DNA of 64,000 nt from Ceratothoa steindachneri (Eukaryota > Arthropoda > Malacostraca > Isopoda > Cymothoidae). Under the pieces are notes generated by a model. The model worked only from the letters and a program-made list of their open reading frames with translations, was not told where the DNA came from and searched no databases. Shown here piece by piece: positions 34,019 through 45,633 of the stretch. Position 1 is the first letter of the stretch, and every line of letters starts with the position of its first letter. Made by a program: the position numbers and the translations under genes. The stretch lies in NCBI GenBank assembly GCA_963969495.1, contig OZ018327.1, forward strand, positions 35,203,175-35,267,174, given 5' to 3'.

Positions 34019-35925
34019 GGTCAGCTTTTGCAACCACGATGCAACTTACATCTGGAAAATTCCTCGCCCACTCAGTGCCAACACCCGCATATGTGTTCCC
34101 TTCCGGCCCCAACGAGACACGCAGGAGTATCTCCGGCTATATATTTTCCACACATTTTCACTGCCTCCAATCTTACCACTTTCTTAACATATATTTCCTT
34201 ACAAACTTTCTGCGTGGTATGCTCTCGTTGGTTTTCGTTTTAAATCAAATATTGCTATATTTTATTATAATTATTATCAATAATAGTAGTAGTATAGATT
34301 AATAACTTACCTCTAACAATTACCACAATTCGCTAATATGAATCGTCACTTTTGGCGGTGTGACGTCATCACTCTTGATATCAAAGAGACAAAGGGGCAG
34401 ATCGGACATGGCCGCCGAAATGCTGATCAGCATCGATAAAAAGGAAGAAAAATAAATATTATGGTATTTAATGCCCTCTTTCATTCTTGGTTGGGTCTAA
34501 TTGCACGAAGAGAACAGACAGAATAAGGAAATAAAAACTAATAAACAGGGTGATGAAAAGAACCCCGGATACCCCCTCGGCTCGCACTAAGAGGGACAAG
34601 TGTTCACTAGTACGAACAAATTTATACCCATTATCTAGGCCAAAAATACGAACAAGTTCGTTGAGAGTCCTGGCGCTCAAAAGTACAACTTCACACATGT
34701 TACACAAGTCCTCAAAAGTACGGATAAGTTCGTACCATGAGACACATGTGGTCAGGAGTACGAATTTAAATCCATCCACCTGTTGGAAAATCAACATATC
34801 TACGTAAATGCCTGGATAAGTAAACAAACCCAAACTTCAAGATAGTGTTCATTAATTATAAGACTCCTAATAATATTTAATAATTTCTAAATATTTAATC
34901 CAACTTAAAAAAATAAATATATTATTTAAAAGAAACATAAAGTTTAATATATATATTTATTAGAATTTCTTTTAGCTAAATGAACCAATTGTGCTTAAAA
35001 GAATCGCGCTCAGACTCTCAAAAGACCACATGAGATAAATTCTTGAATGGAATTAACAATTAATCTGATGCACGTTTTGAATTATAGACATTTTAAAATA
35101 AAAATCCTACTAAACTTAATATTAATTAATGTCTAATGACATTTTGAGGGGGGGGGGGGGAAGAGACAAAGAAGTCTTTATAAATTATTAAAGTTTATTT
35201 CGGGTCTTTTGTTTAATGCGTTGCGATACGACAGGAATAAAAACAATGGTTGAGCCAGAAGGACCCAACTGATTTGAGTCCACTTAATCAAGGACGACTC
35301 AGAAGGAAGGCAAATAACAAGGAGAAATGCATTTCAAAAATACCTAACCGGATCTTTCCTTGATCACGACCCTTAGGTAGTGTTGAAGGTGGTAATCTAG
35401 AAAAGATTTTTCTCGAGGGTCGTGATCTGGGAAAGAGGTTTCTTGGGGTTCGTGATCTAGGATTATACGGATTATTTATTTTTGTATTATTATGAAATTT
35501 TCATTATTTAATTTTTTACAGGATAAAGTTGTTAAATCAATTATGCCAACTTATTTTTTTTTTAAACTAAAGTACGATAATTTAAAAGTTTGCACATGGC
35601 AGCACAAATTTTAACTATTCTACGACTCGATGAATTTCCTCAAAAACTGCCAATCATTCAAAAAAATTTGTTGATTCAATAAATTTTGTTGATTGCCCTA
35701 CTGATATCAATTTATGGCAGAATTTTAGTTCCTAACCTAACTTAACACATTGACTACGAGTTGGGCCATATATGGTACACTGGTAGTATCAAATAATTTA
35801 TCTGTATCAGATTTTTTTATATCACTCTTTAAGCATTAACACATAAGGGCGCTGTTCCTAACAAATAATACCTGTATAACTTACTCTTAAGCTCTTTGGA
35901 AGCCTTCGCAGTCACCATGTTAACT
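34019..35925. other. no recognisable gene
   Basis: Contains several spaced AGTACGAACAA-like words (34610-34770) and a poly-G run (35148-35160). The 121-codon minus-strand frame at 34468-34833 overlaps the AGTACGAA words and has no family motif I recognise. Confidence 0.4.
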
Positions 35926-35985
35926 AACCCTAACCTAACCTAACCTAACCTTAACCTAACCTAACCAAACCTAACCTAATCTTGT
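35926..35985 (-). repeat. interstitial TTAGG telomere-type repeat
   Basis: About ten CCTAA pentamers with a few variants (TTAACCT, CCAAA). TTAGG is the standard arthropod telomere unit, but AACCT microsatellites are also scattered inside some arthropod genomes. It is the best single clue to the organism's phylum here. Confidence 0.85.
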
Positions 35986-35992
35986 CTAACAG

Positions 35993-36085
35993 AGAGAGAG
36001 TGAGAGTAAGAAAAAGAGAGAGAGAGAGAGAGAGAGACAGGCAGACACACATACACAAAGAGAGAGAGAGAGAAAGACAGAGAGG
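35993..36085. repeat. (AG)n-rich tract
   Basis: Interrupted AG dinucleotides with CAGGCAGACACACA inserts. Low complexity. Confidence 0.9.
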
Positions 36086-36353
36086 GAGGGGGGGTGAAGG
36101 GTAAGTACGGTTGAAGGGATCTCCCTGATGAACTGGTCAGGATGTGAAGACGGTTCCTGGTCACCAGTGGGGGGATTGGGCGTTGGTGGAGACCCATTCA
36201 AGTATCTCAATGGCAGGAATTTAGTTCCGCCCGATTAAATCCCGCTCCTGTGTCGGCGGAATTGGCTGGATGTGTGTATGTGTGAAAGAGGAAACGGTGA
36301 GAGGAAGAGGGTGGTTCGTATTGTTGAAGTACGAAACATCCCTGGAATTTTTC

Positions 36354-36692
<339 letters not shown>

Positions 36693-36693
<1 letters not shown>

Positions 36694-37234
36694 CACAGAC
36701 GAGAATAGTAAGCGACAGTCCTGTTTGTGCCTCCTGATGAAAGGAAAATGAGGCGAACAAGATTAGGTCGGAGAGCGAGCGGCAGGAAACCATTGCTGCA
36801 TTTTCATAAGTGTTGTGCCTTTATCCTTCAAAGTAATGATGTAGTTGACATCTGGATTGTCTGCCTTCCCCTCCCCCCTCCAATGACCTCAGGATGATTT
36901 GTAGCTAAATATCTTACGCACGTTTCTACTTTCTCTATGAATAAAATTGAAACATTTTAGTAGATACAACGCTCTCTATCTCCGGTATTGCCCACCTTAG
37001 AGTGGGTTTCTGGAATTCAATTACAACGAGACTACAGACATTTTGTGAAAGAAGCATTTTCGGATAAAATAACGCGGAAAGAACGAACTTTCTAAAAAAC
37101 AGAAGAATTATATTATGAAGGAATTAGATAAAAGAAAGTCTGTGTAAAATTCAAAAGAGTGGTAAAAGCCATTGTGAAGAAAATCGTAGAGAAATGACAT
37201 TTGTCTAAGAAAGTAAAGGGTTCAACTATAAATT
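36693..37234. other. no recognisable feature
   Basis: Follows the (TA)n array. No shared repeat or protein motif was seen before the Tc1 relic. Confidence 0.4.
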
Positions 37235-38195
37235 CGAGGCCTTACCTCTAGTAATCTTTCTCAAATCAAAAGAGAAGTGCATAAAAACGCTCATGCTGAT
37301 AGCAAAGCCATTTTAGAAGCTACTGGAACTGTTTCAATCTTGAGAATCAAGGTCTAAGGATCTCAGAAAACTTTCTAGGATTAGGAAATTTGAGTTCTTA
37401 CCTCTAGGAATCTTTCTCAAATCAAAAGAAAAGTGGGTATAAACGCTCATGCTGATAGCAAAGCCATTTTAGAAGCTACTAGAACTGTTTCAATCTCGAT
37501 AATCAAGGTCTAAGGATCTCAGAAAACCTTCTAGCGTTAGGAATAAGGCGATGAAGTCCTTCCTAACTGAAAACACACAAAACAATCGTCTGTTGCAGGA
37601 CCAGACACATGAAAACTGACTTTAGCAAAGTTATCTTAACTGACAAATCAAAAGTCACTCCGGATAAGTCTGATGGTTAGGCAAGAGGCTGGGTTGTTAA
37701 TGACGTTAGGTAAAGTAGTTCACCAAGCGACCACAAGGAGGATGCTTGATGATTTGATCTGCAATTTTGGGAGACAAGCTAGTAGGACCATTCAAAGTCG
37801 ATGATGACTTCAAAATGGATTCGAAGGCGTATTGCGAGTTCCTGGTTAAAATATTCCTACTATTGTTTGAAATAGCCCGTGAGGAGGAAGAAATCACTCG
37901 TGTAAACGCAAAATACTGATCCGGTTAATGCCTCTAAGTTCTCTAAGAATTGGTTAGACTCGAAAGGATTTGTAGGATACTCAATCATAGACAGTAGCCC
38001 CAAGAGTTACGCCCTAAATCCAATAGAATTGTTGTCAAGCATCGTAAAAGATGGCGCTTATGCAGATGGCAGGCAATTTAACAACAAAAATGGCATTAGG
38101 AAATCCAAGATGCTGCAAGGGTTTCTGCGAATTTCATCCAATCTTTATGAGTAAAAAAGACTGTCCAAAGTTCTTCAGAAGACTGGTTCCTTTGA
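37235..38195 (+). pseudogene. Tc1-like transposase relic with internal duplication
   Basis: In shifting plus-strand frames, LSQIKREVHKNAHADSKAIL (about 37255-37315) is the helix-turn-helix region. KVILTDKSKVT..KSDG (about 37630-37680) corresponds to the first catalytic D block (FTDESK). A GPFKVDDDFKMDSKAYCEF segment (about 37788-37845) and SPKSYALNPIELLSSIVKD (about 38000-38055) cover the core and the DLNPIE-LW block. The N-terminal block is duplicated: CTTACCTCTA recurs at 37241 and 37397 (156 bp, 52 codons). Many stops and frameshifts make it dead. Confidence 0.75.
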
Positions 38196-38839
38196 CTAGT
38201 AACTCTTGAGCATATTTAAAATTAGGTTTCATCATATTTTCCTTCATTGTATGTCTTACAATTCGTATAAGTCGTATAAACTTTTTATACTTTATTATTA
38301 TAAAATTTTTAATAATTTAGGTTAAAAACTCTATATATTCTTACTAATATAAAATCTGCAAATAATCTCTTGACAGTAAAATAGTCAATACAAAAATAAA
38401 CTCTCATTTTCCTTCCATGTAGCATATTTTGTCTTTATATTCTCATTACATTTTCTGTTTATTATTTTTACTAACTCCATGAAGAAGCATGACACAATAA
38501 GGCATAGGTTTTAACAGATTTTAGCTTATTTTTACTTTTTGAGATTTCACTTTTTGCATATAATCTCTGGACATATTTTACAAAATAGAATAATAAAAGA
38601 TTAGGAGACGGAATTGAGCCGCTCCCGTAGCTCGGTAATGGACAAAAGGATCTTAAACTGGACACGTTTATACGGAAAGAAACCCTGAAGATTATCTCGT
38701 ACCAGATTAGAGGATGAAGTTTGCTCTATGGCAGGAGTAAGGAGGCAAACTAGAGCGACGGACTGGATACTGCTTGTTGTAGCCTTTACCTTCGGGATGA
38801 AATAGGATGATAATAATGATGGGAGAGATGAGTGACAAG
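38196..38839. other. no recognisable feature
   Basis: AT-rich sequence. The terminal repeats of the neighbouring Tc1 relic were not recognised here. Confidence 0.4.
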
Positions 38840-38867
38840 GAGAGAAAATAGAGAGAGAGAGAGAGAA

Positions 38868-38916
<49 letters not shown>

Positions 38917-39105
38917 AAGAGAGAGAGTGGGAGAGAGATATATAGAGAGAGACAAGAAGAGAAAGAAAGATACATAGAGATACACAGGGAGAGAATGTGA
39001 GATACATAGAGAGAAATAGAAAGAGACAAGAAGAGAATGAGAGAGAGAAGGAAAAGAAGAGAGGAAGGAGGAGGGGAGGCAGGGAGAGAGAGGGGGGGGG
39101 AATGT
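38840..39105. repeat. AG-rich tract with (TA)n core
   Basis: GAGAGA-rich sequence with a (TA)n core at about 38871-38897. The minus-strand Ser/Leu/Tyr frames (117-142 codons) are low complexity. Confidence 0.9.
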
Positions 39106-39960
39106 AAAGGTAGAAGAATTCAAAATATGTGAATGACAACTGGCACGAGTATCCTAAAGAGGAGACTATTTAGAGCATTGGGGCCCGGAGGGCACGTACC
39201 TCTTCTAGCCTTAGCCTTATTTGTTGCGCAATAGCAACGAGGCCTCACGGAAACTAATGCGGGCATCGTTGGGATAAAGTGTGTAAGCAAAGATGAGTAA
39301 AGAGAGGAATGGAGATGGAAGGAGTGGAGCTGCAGGTCCAACTACGGGTGTTGGGGTCGGGAGGGCACGCAAGACCCATATGTCAGCCCTCAGCAAGGTT
39401 ACACATGCTATACCTGAAATACCCTCGTGTACGTAAAAGGAATAGAAGAAGAGGGGGAAATCAAGCGTGTTGCCCCCTCCCTCAACTGGAGCCAAGAGGG
39501 TGGGTTGAACCATCCCCCCTCCTACCAGTCCAGGGATGAATGAACGAAGGCTGGTTGGCGAATAGCCTACGACAAAAACAGTTAAAATAGAAAAGTTGAG
39601 AGGGAATAAAGCTCGGGTCGTCTCAATCTAGTTTGATAATCCCAGGGTCAGTAGGGTAGGAAGGGCGTGCCGCTCCTCCAGGACCAGGTGTAAAGTTTGA
39701 CACATGGCACCCCTTGAAAGGGGAACTAAAACAAATAATGCGTGTACGCATGTGCCTATGTGTATGTGGTTAAATGAATGTGTTAGTGGAACTGAAACCA
39801 AGTCGCAAGCAACGTGTACATATGTACGTGTGTACGTTTGTGTTCATATTCATATCTGCCACATTTTAAATATTTACATAATCATTAAATATTCATAGGG
39901 ATAAATTTGCATGTGCACCTGATACTCTGTGCACTAATGTATGTGCATTAGCAATTAGGT
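39106..39960. other. GC-richer stretch, unassigned
   Basis: The block 39170-39700 is richer in G and C than its surroundings and carries a 98-codon minus-strand frame (39217-39513) with no family motif. It may be a SINE or a non-coding insert. No A or B box or second copy was found. Confidence 0.35.
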
Positions 39961-40425
39961 TCACAGCTCAGTTAAATCTGTATGTATTACAGTGCAAACA
40001 TAGGTATCTATGTATACATGTATGAATGAATGAATGTATGTATGTATTAAAGTATGTATGTATTGTAGTTCAAACATATGTATGTGTTACAGTATGTATG
40101 TAATTTTAGTACAAACATATGTATGTATTACAGTACAAACATAAGTATCTATGTATACATGTATGGATGAATGAATGTATGGGCGTATGTTTTATGGTAT
40201 GTATGTATGTATTACAGTATGTATGCACTATGTATGTATGTATTGGAGTATAAACATATGTATGTATTACAGTATATATGCATTATGATTGTATGTATGT
40301 ACCACAATATGTATGCATTATGTATGTAATTGCAGTACAAGCAGATCTATGTATTACAGTACAAACATAAATATGTATGTATTACACTATGTATACATTA
40401 TGTATGTCTGTATTACAGTATAAGC
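39961..40425. repeat. GTAT-rich tandem repeat
   Basis: GTATGTATGTATTACAGTA and ACAAACATATGTATGTATTA alternate in an irregular array of GTAT tetramers with a recurrent TTACAGTA spacer. Confidence 0.9.
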
Positions 40426-42359
40426 ATCAAGGCATTAGAGTAAAAAAATCTGCCTGTCCCTGTGTATCGTGGGGATTCGAACTTGCGCCTTCAAGTTCTC
40501 TCCCCTCACCCCTACCCCCACCCTACCCCGCCCCATCTCACTCTAGCCACTAACCAAGGAGCAGCAGCACACATCCCTACTTATTTTCCTGGTCCTCGTT
40601 GGTGGGTTGAGGGGCTGAGCAGAGATCCCTTAGTGTCCCCAGGAGGAAGAGTAGATATGTTGTGTGCGTGAAGGCCGAGGAGGAAGAAACAGCGGTGTTG
40701 TGATTAGCTATATGGCTGATAACATGTGTAAGGGGGTCCCCCCCCCCTCTTCTCATAAGTAAACTCAGTTTGTATCCGCCAAAAAGCAGCCAACTTCCCC
40801 CTTACGCTGAGATTTTGTGTTTGCTCTCTCTTGGGAGGAACCCGATACCTAGGCGTTAGAAACCTAACATCTTATTCTCTTGGTTAACAAGAACTCCTCC
40901 GACTCTTTAAAAGGAGATAAAGTTGTTTTAAAATGGTTCTTAACTACTTACAAATTTTCTCTCTAGAAGCGATAAGCATCGTTATGTTTACTCGCATATA
41001 GAGGTTCAATATGCCCTTTTATGGTCAACCAGGACCTGTAACCTTGACTTTCATTTATTAAAATTTAAATTTAGTTTAAAATTTTGAACTTTTTTAAAGG
41101 TTACAATTCAGAAAAAAAAAAACATGTTTTTTTTTTTACAGTATTCTTTTAAAGACTTATTGACTCATTAAATGTCTTTAAGGCGATTTTTACAATGAAT
41201 AAGTGTTTATTGTTTATAGATAAATGATTCATCTTTCATGTGTTTTGATTTCATGTCCTTAGCTGCAATGGTTATTGAGATATTGCTTCTCAAAGACGGT
41301 CCACTTTGAGGGGGGCCACCCTGTATACAACTATATATGATTTAAAGATTTAGAAATTTTAGAAATTTCTCCGTGTTTTTTACCCTTCTGTCTCACTCTC
41401 TCGGGCGTCACAGTCGTCGCCTTGGTAACGCGCCATTTCGTCTCGCATATATATGAGTACATCAAATAAGTGATGCATTTTAAATTTTTCCCAGATATAT
41501 TACATTTATTGATCCCTATGATCTTCAGTAGATTTACTAATCAACTAAATAAAACCACAATCAACTTTTGTCAATTGACAATGAAAAAATTGGTTAAGTA
41601 GCGTGGTCTGTGTTAAACCCATATGAACTAATAAATGCGAGTGCTTTCAGGACTCTGTACATCAATGTATGTGTATTTGCAAGTAGGGTTACATTTAGCA
41701 AGCGTTGCACAATAACCATGAAATGGAGGGGTTCGAACCTGTTCTTCTCAGTTGCTTCTCGCTTCGCACTGCTCAGAAGTGGAATGAGTTAGATTCTTCA
41801 CCATTTCCAGAGACGGGTACATCTTATCGTATGTATGTAGTGTTTGTATGTATGAACAGTTCTGTAATCTAAATAACGCAAACTCCACCCACTTGAAATT
41901 TACTGAAGGAAATACCAAGTTATGTGTGAGAGAGATCAATAATTCAATTTAAGAAATGCTGCCAATCAAGTATTTTACAGTCTCCAGGCGTGTCATTTCC
42001 TCATCCTACACAGTTACACATCATTGCGTACATACATACAAAAACGCACATAGGTAAAGGTATTGCACGACCCCTCCGTTTTACCTACAACTTTCGCTGA
42101 TATCATCTCTTAAAGTTAGCAAAATAATTGCTGTGACGTCACTCAACGTCGGGGCAACGGAAATAATATGTCAGTTATCGTCATAGCAACGGAGTATTCG
42201 GCGTCAGTCATCGTCAGAGAGGGAATGGAGCGGCACTGATCATAATGATAACGAAATTAAAAATGTTTTCACACGATTTATCCTTGGTTAGGTACAAATT
42301 GGAATCCATGAACATGGATCGTTCGCAGTCATTTTGAACAGTTCCCCCTTGTAGCCATT
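40426..42359. other. no gene; solo TIR-like end at about 41316-41333
   Basis: GGGGCCACCCTGTATA at about 41318-41333 is the reverse complement of the TACAGGGTGGC-type end used by TA-target transposons. No partner end was found. GGGGATTCGAACTT (40469) and GGGGTTCGAACC (41728) resemble tRNA B boxes, without A boxes. Nothing else was recognised. Confidence 0.4.
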
Positions 42360-43080
42360 GTAATGGATGATGGTCACACACATGTAATGGATGGCAACAC
42401 GTATGTAATGGATGGTCACAAACATGTAATGGATGGCCATACACATGGCATGGATGGCCATACACATAGCATGGATGGTCACACACACGTAATGGATGGC
42501 CACACGTATGTAATGGATGATCACAAACATGTAATGGATGGCCATACATTTGGCATGGATGGTCATACAGACGTAATGGATGGCCATACATATGGCATGG
42601 ATGGTCATACACGCGTAATGGATGGCCATACGTATGTAATGGATAGTCAAAAACATGTAATGGATAATGACCAAACAATAATGCATGTCACACACATGTA
42701 ATGGAAGGTCACACTTATAATGGATGGTCACATATATATATATTAGATGGTCACACATGCACTGCAGGCCACATGCATGTAATGATTAGTCATATACAGA
42801 TGTAATGGATGATCACATATATGGTGGATGATCGCACATATAATGGAAGGTCTCACATATAATGGATGACCCAACCCATATAATGGATGGTTACACCCAT
42901 GTAATGGATGGCCACACCCATATAATGGACTGCTACACCCTTGCAAAATATGGTCATACACATTGGATGGATGGTCACGACACGTAATGGATAGTCGCAC
43001 AAAATTAGTGGATGGTCACACATATAATGGATGTTCACACACACGCACGTGTAATGGATGGTCACGCACATGTGTAATGG
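42360..43080. repeat. 21-bp minisatellite, open in several frames
   Basis: Tandem units like CACACACATGTAATGGATGGT have a period of 21 bp in 42363-42700 and become irregular beyond. Because 21 is a multiple of three, both strands stay open: plus gives MDGHTHV heptads (42363-42701), minus gives HPLHVYD heptads (42214-42678). There is no start context, signal peptide or splice evidence. I treat it as a minisatellite, not a gene. Confidence 0.85.
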
Positions 43081-44589
43081 CCTTTGACACAAATGTTAGT
43101 GTTTTTTACCCTTACACATGAGAATACCGTCCGTCACACGGGGTTGGAAACCGTAGGGAGTATAGAATCGCCGCCACAGCACAGCGATATGGCGCTTTTC
43201 GAGGTGCTCCATGGGGTAAAACCTCGCCCCGACCCCCCCCGCCCCATGCCCCCGCCGACATACATAAAAGGTAAGGTAAGAAAAAAAATCTACTGAGATT
43301 TGTGTCTATCCCGAATAAGGAACAAACTGTATCAATGGACGAGAAATGCCCCTGGGGTATACTGACCCAAAGAAGCCGGGCGATGCTAATTTCGGTTTAA
43401 TTCACTGGCGAATCCCTTTCATTTTGGCTTTGGTCCATCCTGGCTAATACGTATCCCAGGGAAGGGGGAGGGGGGGTATTTACCCACCAGGAAAATAATC
43501 CGCTTTTGTTCTTTGACGTGGAGACGTATTTCATCACAAGAATTGACAAGTGTAATAATTGAGCGTGGAAGTAGTTAGGTCAGGCTCAATTAAAGACATT
43601 GTCGAGAAGCTAACTCTTTCTTACACTTTTTCCCTTCTTTACTTACATGAAAAGATAATAAAAGAATAAGCCTGCAAAAAAGGCCAATTAATAGCCTATA
43701 CGAGGTAGTTCCTGTTCCCATCAACCAGTTCAGTACCACCTACCATTCCCTCATCCATAAATCTATTCTTAAAACTCCGTAGGGAAGAACACGCCGGTAG
43801 GCAAAGCAACATCCCGCCGAGGCATCGAGCCCCCCCCCCCCTCTGACACCACTTCCTAATCTTTTTCCCTACTATCTTACCCCAGTACATCTACGTTTAA
43901 GGAAATCTCTCATAGCCAATACGATCCCTGAAGCATGATACACTAACGTTAGAAAGTGGTAGTTAACATCTTTTGTAAGCGGACTGGCCTTTAGCGGACC
44001 TTAGGGTCTTTGCTGGTACTTGTTTCTGTAGTTGTTTCTGTTTCTGTATTTAATACAAATTAATTAAATTAATGTAAGGGGAATTTATATGGGACAGATA
44101 AATGTGTTACGATCTATATACATCGTTCGAGTAGAAATCTCTTTACTTTATGGTGCCGACCCGTTTAACTGCGTTCTGGACATCTCAAAAGTTATTTGAA
44201 TTGTTACCCGCGTAAATTTTTTTTATTCCTTACATTTTAGTGTCATTTATCTATGACTTTTTTGTTTTGGTTAACTAAAAGTTCAAATTCAGACTCATGC
44301 TGGTCGTTTCCAATGGTAAAGATTTGAAGAAAAAATCACTCTAAAAGGAAAAACAAGGAAAGGTAATCGAGAAAGGAATTATCTTGAGATGTAGGATGAA
44401 GCGGGAAGAAAGGTCAATGTCTATCAGGGAAACTATTCAAGCAAGGATTAGGGGTGAGTTTGGAGTGCGAGTTTCCTTAGACATTAAATATTCCCACCAA
44501 CCATTCTTTTGTCCAATCTTTTAATGAATCAATCCTAAGCATAAATTGATTACCGAAACTGATTCAGGAAGGAATTTTTCAAAGGATTT
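43081..44589. other. no recognisable gene
   Basis: Short frames only. Poly-C and poly-G runs occur near 43230, 43465 and 43830. No shared repeat was seen. Confidence 0.4.
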
Positions 44590-44646
44590 TTGAAAATTTT
44601 AGGATCTAGGATCCTTTTTGCTGAATTCAAAAATATCATTCATTTT
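44590..44646 (+). mobile_element. end fragment of the CACTA-like element
   Basis: AGGATCCTTTTTGCTGAATT and ATATCATTCATTTTC here match 45688-45730, the subterminal region of the CACTA-like transposon. The outermost CACTG is missing and the fragment stops where mariner sequence begins. It is the remains of a second copy. Confidence 0.7.
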
Positions 44647-45446
44647 CAATGCAATTGTGCCTTGAAGTCGACTGCTGTTCAATCCACTCCTGGACGGCGA
44701 GCTGGACATCTTCATCGTCCCCAAACTTGCGTCCACGCAGTGCAGCCTTGAGCTGGCGGAATAAAAAGTAGTCGCTAGGGGCCAGATCTGGAACGTAGGG
44801 AGGATGGTTGAGCTCCTCGAATCCGCACTCGCGCAGGGCAGCTTGTGCAACTCTGGCCTTGCGGACTTTGATGTCGTTGAAGTCGATCATGGGTCGTAAG
44901 GTTTCTAGGGACCCAACGTGCAGAGACCTTGGTCATAGCCAAATTGTCGTGGATGATGTTGATAACACTTCCATGTGATATTCCAAGTTATCGCTCGATT
45001 TCTTCGACCTTCACTCGTCGATTTTCTAGGATCCTCCTCTCCACACGGGCCACATTGTCCTCGTTGGTCACGTCTGACGGGCGTCCTGGACGGGGTTCAT
45101 CTTCAAGGGACTCGCGACCATGGCAGAACTCCCTATTCCAGCGAGCAATGGTTACATAGGAAGGGGTGGTGTCGGTGTACACTGCAACCATGCGTTCATG
45201 GATCTCTTTTGCATTCTTGCCTTCCTTGGTCAAAAATTTGATCAGTGCGCGGTGCTCAACCTTCTCCATTGTTGAAAGATTGGTGACTGACGATCTGCGA
45301 TCAGCTACTGTTTCCTAAATAGACGAGGCAGGTGCGTGCGGCTGCAGGTCCTGACTTGTCATAACTTATCCTAACACCCTCACAAACAGCCATCCCCCTT
45401 CCTCTGTTTTGCCCTACCGATTCGCAAAACTTATTGACCGCCCCTC

Positions 45447-45449
<3 letters not shown>
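44647..45449 (-). pseudogene. mariner transposase, internally deleted, one TIR retained
   Basis: On the minus strand, the N-terminal helix-turn-helix part is MEKVEHRALIKFLTKEG...ATP-like and DEPRPGRPSDVTNEDNV (45269-44988). After an in-frame stop, LGISHGSVINIIHDNL and KVSARWVPRNLTTHDR follow to about 44890. The next block is already the C-terminal FEELNHPPYVPDLAPSDYFL (44830-44770) with the last catalytic Asp. The middle with the first two catalytic Asp residues is deleted and the frame changes at the junction. A terminal repeat, CGAGGGGCGGTCAATAAGTT (minus strand from 45447), lies against TA. The other end is missing. Confidence 0.92.

Positions 45450-45496
<47 letters not shown>
45450..45496. 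repeat. (TA)n array between mariner and Tc1 ends
   Basis: A pure TA array with the mariner terminal repeat on its left edge and the Tc1 terminal repeat on its right edge. Both families insert at TA. Confidence 0.95.
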
Positions 45497-45498
<2 letters not shown>

Positions 45499-45633
45499 TT
45501 GGCCAAAATTATTAGGCAGGTATGAAAAAGTGAAGAATATGGTTGAAACTCAATTATTTCACACTTGACAAAATACAAATAAACACTTTCTGGTATATCA
45601 TCATCATCATTATCATCATCACTAACTCTATAA

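Noticed and set aside
33863..34302. 126- and 142-codon Ser-Leu-rich frames
   Set aside because: They depend on the (TC)n array. Sequence beyond the array shows no conserved domain.
36120..36160. CTGATGA followed by GTGAAGAC, possible hammerhead
   Set aside because: The GAAA core is not present and no Penelope sequence adjoins. Pairing of the arms is poor.
38601..39139. Three overlapping minus-strand frames of 117-142 codons with hydrophobic stretches
   Set aside because: They are overlapping frames of one AG-rich low-complexity tract and cannot all be coding. None has a motif.
41722..41745. GGTTCGAACC as a tRNA B box
   Set aside because: The word is palindromic and no A box lies at a proper distance on either strand.
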